A stretch of DNA of 8,800 nucleotides, taken from the NCBI GenBank assembly GCA_964542315.1, contig CAZIUA010000092.1:1-8800 (forward strand), given 5' to 3'. The stretch comes from UBA11524 sp964542315. Lineage in GTDB: Bacteria; Bacillota; Clostridia; Christensenellales; Aristaeellaceae. Below the pieces are notes generated by a model. That model was not told the DNA's origin, did no database searches, and saw only the letters and a program-made list of their open reading frames with translations. The translations under genes were made by a program, and so were the position numbers. Below, piece by piece: positions 6,071-8,800 of this stretch; position 1 is the first letter of the stretch, and each line of letters starts with the position of its first letter.

Positions 6071-6684
6071 TCACCGGCATCCGCAAGGAGCGCGGACGAT
6101 ACCGCGTCACGATCAATGACAGCGAAAGCATCCTCGTGCCGGTCAGCCTGCTGCGGGAGCGCCCCCTGCGCGAAGGACAGACCTTCGACCTGGAGGAATA
6201 CGACCAGTGGCTGATGGTGCGCCAATACCGCTTTGCGCTGGATCGTGCGGTGGGCTATCTGGCCGCGCGCGACCGCAGCAAGCGTGAGATCGAGCAGAAG
6301 CTGCTTCAGGCCGGCTACCGCCCCTGCACGGTGGAGATGGTGCTGTACAAGCTGGAGCGCGAGCATCTGCTGAACGACGCGAATTTCGCGCGCCAGTGGG
6401 TGGAGGCGCGTTCCACCCACAAGCTGGGCAAGAACCGCATCGCACAGGAGCTGCGCCGCAAGGGCATCTCCGCCGAGGAAGCGGAAGAGGCGCTCTCCGC
6501 CATCGACGAGGAGGATCAGCTCACCGGCGCCATCGCCCTGGCGGAAAAGGCCGCCGCGCGCGCCAAGCCCGACGAAGACCGCCGCAAGACCGCCAACCGC
6601 ATCGCCGCAATGCTCGCCCGGCGCGGCTATTCCTGGGACATCGCGCAGGAAGCCATAAAACAGGCCATGGATGCGGAATTGTAA
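6061..6684 (+). CDS. recX: Regulatory protein RecX
   Basis: RecX binds RecA filaments and modulates recombination and SOS induction. The 207 residues show an N-terminal beta-rich extension (1-55) typical of Firmicutes RecX, then the three-helix repeats: first with AVGYLAARDRSKREIEQKLL (63-82) and the VLYKLEREHLLND stretch (94-106), second with FARQWVEARSTHKLGKNRI (109-127) and ELRRKGIS (130-137), third from about 153 to 205 with MLARRGYSWDIAQEAI. The RDRS...KL, L-N-D-x-x-F-A and LRRKGI motifs are characteristic. AAAGGAG lies 8 nt before the ATG. It begins inside the end of the serine hydrolase gene and is the last gene of the lgt operon. No clear terminator follows; the next promoter lies 27 nt downstream. 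Confidence 0.93.
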   Translation: MDVITGIRKERGRYRVTINDSESILVPVSLLRERPLREGQTFDLEEYDQWLMVRQYRFALDRAVGYLAARDRSKREIEQKLLQAGYRPCTVEMVLYKLEREHLLNDANFARQWVEARSTHKLGKNRIAQELRRKGISAEEAEEALSAIDEEDQLTGAIALAEKAAARAKPDEDRRKTANRIAAMLARRGYSWDIAQEAIKQAMDAEL

Positions 6685-6711
6685 ATTCTCCCCATTCCCT
6701 CGTTGTTCTCA

Positions 6712-6741
6712 TTGACAGGGGAACAAGATCCATGCTATCAT
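6712..6741 (+). promoter_or_regulatory. Extended -10 promoter of the two membrane protein genes
   Basis: TTGACA (6712-6717), an 18-nt spacer and TATCAT (6736-6741), with TGC directly before the -10 as in extended -10 promoters. The predicted start is about 20 nt before the ATG at 6769. The -10 region is identical over 13 bases to that of the rplU promoter. Confidence 0.75.
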
Positions 6742-6756
6742 ATTTTGAAACAGCGC

Positions 6757-6762
6757 AGGAGG
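6757..6762 (+). promoter_or_regulatory. Ribosome binding site of the first membrane protein gene
   Basis: AGGAGG, 6 nt before the ATG at 6769. It excludes the longer frame opening at 6703, which begins upstream of the promoter. Confidence 0.8.
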
Positions 6763-6768
6763 TACTTT

Positions 6769-7767
6769 ATGATCGGCACAGCACTGAAGCAACTCGCAAA
6801 CCAGTATCGCCTGACCATGAACAGCGGCGCGGCCTACGGCTATTTATTCGGCAGCTTCGTCACCCTGACGGAGGGGCCGCTGGGGCGCCGGCTGAGCATC
6901 TACGTCGGCAGCGTGAACGTTCCCCTGCCGGAAGGCGAGAAGCTCGCGCCAGCCGCGAAATGCTCCGCCATCATCACCGATATGATCGAAAAGGCCAATG
7001 GTGAGGCCAATACCTACGCCCTGATGCAATGCCGCTCCATCCCTGCGGTAACGGCGAACAACGACGGCAGCGTGGTCACGGTGAATTTCCGCCCGGACGC
7101 ATCCGGCCTGAAGGGGCTGACGCGCTTCCTGGCTGAGCAGATGCCCCGCATCACCCCGCTGACCGCACCGCTCCAGTGCATGCACTGCGGCGGACACACC
7201 CACGGCCAGGGCTATCCGGTGCGCATCGCGGCGGACACCATCGTCCCCATGCACAGCGACTGCCTGCAGGCCTGCGGAAAGGCCGTCCCCGGCCGCAAGG
7301 CCCTGCCCGGCATCCTGGGCGCGGTTGCCGGTGCGCTGCTGGGTACCTGCTTCTGGGCCGGTCTGCACATCCTGAATGTGCCTGCCGTGCTCGGCGCGAT
7401 CCTCCTGCTGGCGCTGACGCTGGGCGGCTATGTGCTCTTCCACGGCAAGCCCGGCAGGACGCAGGCCATCACCGTGGGCGCATGCATGGCTGCAGCCGTG
7501 CTCATCGGCGTTTTCGCCGGGTACGCATGGGCCTTCCACAGCCAGTACGCCAGCTACGGCACGGTCGTCAGCGGCATGATGCGCGAGAGCGTCTACCTGC
7601 GTGTCATGTTCAAGGAGCTCTTCGCCTCCGGGACGCTGCGAACGCCCATGCTGCTGGAAGTGCTCTGCGGGCTGATCTTCACCCTCATCGGCGCGGGCTG
7701 CGCATTCCTCACCCCGGCGGCCTGTTCCGACCCATGCAGCCCCCATGCCATGCCTGGTCAGGCATGA
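6769..7767 (+). CDS. Unnamed membrane protein with Cys/His cluster
   Basis: A 332-residue protein I cannot assign to a named family. Residues 1-136 are soluble with mixed alpha/beta character. Then come CMHCGGHTH (137-145) and HSDCLQAC (162-169): Cys137, Cys140, His162, Cys165 and Cys169 could form a zinc-ribbon-like site. Hydrophobic segments follow at about 180-202, 205-223, 233-256 and 294-314. The first has a G-x-x-G-A-x-x-G-A-x-x-G pattern ending in FW, and the second ends in GGYVLFHGKPG; both are matched in the following gene. The Cys/His cluster and membrane layout resemble uncharacterised Bacillota proteins as I remember them, but no function is established. The start is set by AGGAGG and the promoter at 6712. 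It is separated from the next gene by 34 nt and probably co-transcribed with it. Confidence 0.85.
   Translation: MIGTALKQLANQYRLTMNSGAAYGYLFGSFVTLTEGPLGRRLSIYVGSVNVPLPEGEKLAPAAKCSAIITDMIEKANGEANTYALMQCRSIPAVTANNDGSVVTVNFRPDASGLKGLTRFLAEQMPRITPLTAPLQCMHCGGHTHGQGYPVRIAADTIVPMHSDCLQACGKAVPGRKALPGILGAVAGALLGTCFWAGLHILNVPAVLGAILLLALTLGGYVLFHGKPGRTQAITVGACMAAAVLIGVFAGYAWAFHSQYASYGTVVSGMMRESVYLRVMFKELFASGTLRTPMLLEVLCGLIFTLIGAGCAFLTPAACSDPCSPHAMPGQA
7749..7766. repeat. Perfect inverted repeat at the end of the first membrane protein gene
   Basis: CATGCCTG, two bases, CAGGCATG: an 8-bp perfect dyad covering the last codons and part of the TGA stop. As RNA it would fold with a six-base loop. No U tract follows, so it is not a standard terminator. 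Confidence 0.5.
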
Positions 7768-7787
7768 TCATCCCCATCACATGACAG

Positions 7788-7793
7788 AAGGAG
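7788..7793 (+). promoter_or_regulatory. Ribosome binding site of the second membrane protein gene
   Basis: AAGGAG, 8 nt before the ATG at 7802. The upstream in-frame ATGs at 7745 and 7781 have no comparable site, and the first lies inside the previous gene. Confidence 0.75.
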
Positions 7794-7801
7794 AAAACAA
7801 C

Positions 7802-8485
7802 ATGGAACAGCAGAACTATGAAAACACGAATGAGAACCAGGGCAGCATCGTCCGCGGCCTGATCGGTGCGATCATCGGCGCGGTGATCGGTGCAGTGCTT
7901 TGGGGCGTGATCGCCATCGGCACGGAGAAGATCTACTCCATCGTCGGCTTCCTCATCGGCCTGATCGTCGGCTTCGGCTACGACCTGTTCAAGGGCCGCA
8001 AGGGCGCGGCGCGCATGGTCATCGTGGCGGTGTGCGTCATCCTGTCCGTCGTCAGCGGCATCGTGGCGGCGAACATCTACCTGCTGCACGACGGCTACCG
8101 CGAGGAGTGCGACTTCATCGCCACCGCCACCAAGCAGGAGCTGGTGGATCGCTACTGCACGGAGGAAGAGCTCGCCATGCTGGAGAGCTATCCTGCGGTG
8201 CTGCGTCAGCGCATGATCGATTCCTTCGAGGTCGAGATGCCCGGCGAGGAGGAATTCATCAAGCTCTGCGTGGAGGATCCGGAATTCACCAGCGGTGTCG
8301 CGGGTGACTGCGTGACCAGCGCCTTCTTCGCCCTGCTGGGCAGCTACGCGCTGATCCTGAACAACGGCAAGGTCAAGAAGCAGCGCGCGTCCGACACGCA
8401 GACCGTCAATTTCGACGAGGCCGCGCTGGAGCTCCCCACGGAGAACGACGAAGCCTCCGCTGAGGACGAACAGGCTCAGGGCTGA
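7802..8485 (+). CDS. Unnamed membrane protein with glycine-patterned module
   Basis: A 227-residue protein without a recognised family name. A polar, Asn/Gln-rich N-terminus (1-15) precedes hydrophobic segments at about 17-40 (GLIGAIIGAVIGAVLWG), 44-62 (ending GFGYDLFKGRKG) and 71-94. A hydrophilic stretch of about 70 residues (96-168) with many Glu residues follows, then a fourth segment at about 169-187, a basic turn (KVKKQR) and an acidic tail (EASAEDEQ). The first three segments match segments of the preceding gene product in order and motif, which suggests common ancestry of the module. There is no Cys/His cluster here. It is probably co-transcribed with the preceding gene and ended by the hairpin at 8505-8532. 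Function unknown. Confidence 0.85.
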   Translation: MEQQNYENTNENQGSIVRGLIGAIIGAVIGAVLWGVIAIGTEKIYSIVGFLIGLIVGFGYDLFKGRKGAARMVIVAVCVILSVVSGIVAANIYLLHDGYREECDFIATATKQELVDRYCTEEELAMLESYPAVLRQRMIDSFEVEMPGEEEFIKLCVEDPEFTSGVAGDCVTSAFFALLGSYALILNNGKVKKQRASDTQTVNFDEAALELPTENDEASAEDEQAQG

Positions 8486-8504
8486 TCCAACAGACATCTT
8501 CGCG

Positions 8505-8536
8505 GCGCCGTCCCCTTGATGGGGGACGGCGCTTCT
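8505..8536 (+). terminator. Hairpin terminator after the membrane protein genes
   Basis: An 11-bp perfect stem, GCGCCGTCCCC with GGGGACGGCGC, around the loop TTGATG, ending 47 nt after the stop codon. The following bases TTCTGGTT are only moderately U-rich, so termination may be incomplete or Rho-aided, but the stem is very stable. Confidence 0.7.
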
Positions 8537-8646
8537 GGTTGCCGGAAAAGCATCTGCAAACACCGCCGGTCTCCGCTCCGCCCTCTGCTGGCGATCATCC
8601 GCCTGTTTTTTGCGTCCCGCTGGCGAAAAAAGAGCGTGAATTTGTG
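8537..8646. other. Intergenic stretch with no gene seen
   Basis: Between the hairpin at 8505-8532 and the rplU promoter I see no open frame with a ribosome binding site. A T6 run (8609-8614) and an A6 run (8627-8632) flank a short GC-rich segment, but the interior does not pair well enough to call a second terminator. Confidence 0.5.
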
Positions 8647-8675
8647 TTGACAAGGCGCATCGATTGTGCTATCAT
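8647..8675 (+). promoter_or_regulatory. Promoter of the rplU operon
   Basis: TTGACA (8647-8652), a 17-nt spacer and TATCAT (8670-8675), preceded by TGC as in extended -10 promoters. The predicted start is near 8682, giving an untranslated leader of about 79 nt that holds the structure at 8688-8738. Confidence 0.85.
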
Positions 8676-8687
8676 ATTTGCTGGCCG

Positions 8688-8738
8688 CTCAGGAGAGGTC
8701 TGTCAATGTGCATCTGCACAACCTCAAATCCTGGCGAG
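8688..8738 (+). ncRNA. Candidate L21 leader RNA (autoregulatory structure upstream of rplU)
   Basis: The rplU leader folds into one nested hairpin. CTC (8688-8690) pairs with GAG (8736-8738) and AGGA (8691-8694) with TCCT (8729-8732), with GGC bulged between them. GAGGT (8695-8699) pairs with ACCTC (8721-8725), and GTGC (8708-8711) with GCAC (8716-8719) around loop ATCT. An unpaired CUGUCAAU on one side gives a large asymmetric internal loop. Leaders of this size upstream of rplU are known in Bacillota (Rfam L21 leader) and are thought to be bound by L21 for feedback control. The pairing is seen; membership of that Rfam family is inferred from position and shape, not from a model match. Confidence 0.65.
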
Positions 8739-8760
8739 TAATAATAGGAGGTGCTTTTGC

Positions 8761-8800
8761 ATGTACGCTATCATCAGCGCCGGCAACAAGCAGTACCGCG
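8761..8800 (+). CDS. rplU: Ribosomal protein L21 (N-terminus, cut by the window end)
   Basis: The 13 visible codons read M-Y-A-I-I-S-A-G-N-K-Q-Y-R, matching the near-universal L21 start MYAII..G.KQY. AGGAGG (8746-8751) lies 9 nt before the ATG. L21 is a 50S subunit protein binding 23S rRNA. A promoter and a structured leader precede it. In Bacillota rplU is usually followed by the ribosomal protease gene prp and rpmA, which would lie outside the window. Confidence 0.92.
   Translation, partial: MYAIISAGNKQYR

Noticed and set aside
8605..8635. Possible second terminator from the T6 and A6 runs before the rplU promoter
   Set aside because: Only the T/A runs pair; the next bases do not, so the hairpin lacks a GC stem.
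6844..8653. Minus-strand frames of about 300 codons opposite the two membrane protein genes
   Set aside because: No ribosome binding site or family motifs; the plus-strand genes have promoter, ribosome binding sites and membrane segments. One frame also reads through the strong hairpin at 8505-8532.
1..8800. Novel defence system, mobile element, CRISPR array or biosynthetic cluster
   Set aside because: No transposase, integrase, toxin-antitoxin, nuclease, repeat-spacer pattern or synthase motif is visible; most genes are housekeeping or single-family enzymes.

Overview
The window looks like a chromosomal housekeeping stretch from a GC-rich member of the Bacillota, most likely class Clostridia. 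This rests on near-consensus sigma-A promoters, strong AGGAGG ribosome binding sites, codons ending mostly in G or C, a Gram-positive style lgt, and an rplU start preceded by a hairpin that fits the Bacillota L21 leader. I cannot name a genus. There are no tRNA or rRNA genes, insertion sequences, phage genes, CRISPR arrays or defence genes.

The left part (1-3980) is on the minus strand. Read in the direction of transcription it runs: upp (uracil salvage), a hairpin terminator, a short QueG-like [4Fe-4S] protein, a nitroreductase 13 nt later, a second terminator, then a separate promoter driving a GH127-like (DUF1680) glycosidase homologue. The glycosidase stop overlaps the start of a further gene that leaves the window at base 1. 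The GH127-like protein keeps the family scaffold but appears to lack the metal-binding and catalytic Glu and Cys residues.

A 174-bp divergent intergenic region (3948-4121) holds back-to-back promoters for upp (minus) and lgt (plus). The lgt promoter is a perfect TTGACA-17-TATAAT. On the plus strand lgt, a serine beta-lactamase-like hydrolase and recX overlap end to start and form a translationally coupled operon: lipoprotein maturation, an unassigned hydrolase without a signal peptide, and a RecA modulator.

After an extended -10 promoter come two unnamed membrane protein genes (6769-7767 and 7802-8485). They share a recognisable glycine-patterned membrane module; the first also carries a Cys/His cluster resembling a zinc site. 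A strong GC hairpin follows. The window ends with a promoter, a structured leader and the first 13 codons of rplU (ribosomal protein L21).

I found no convincing new multi-gene system. The items most worth checking are the degenerate GH127-like enzyme, the tandem membrane module pair, the L21 leader candidate and the Fe-S/nitroreductase pair.
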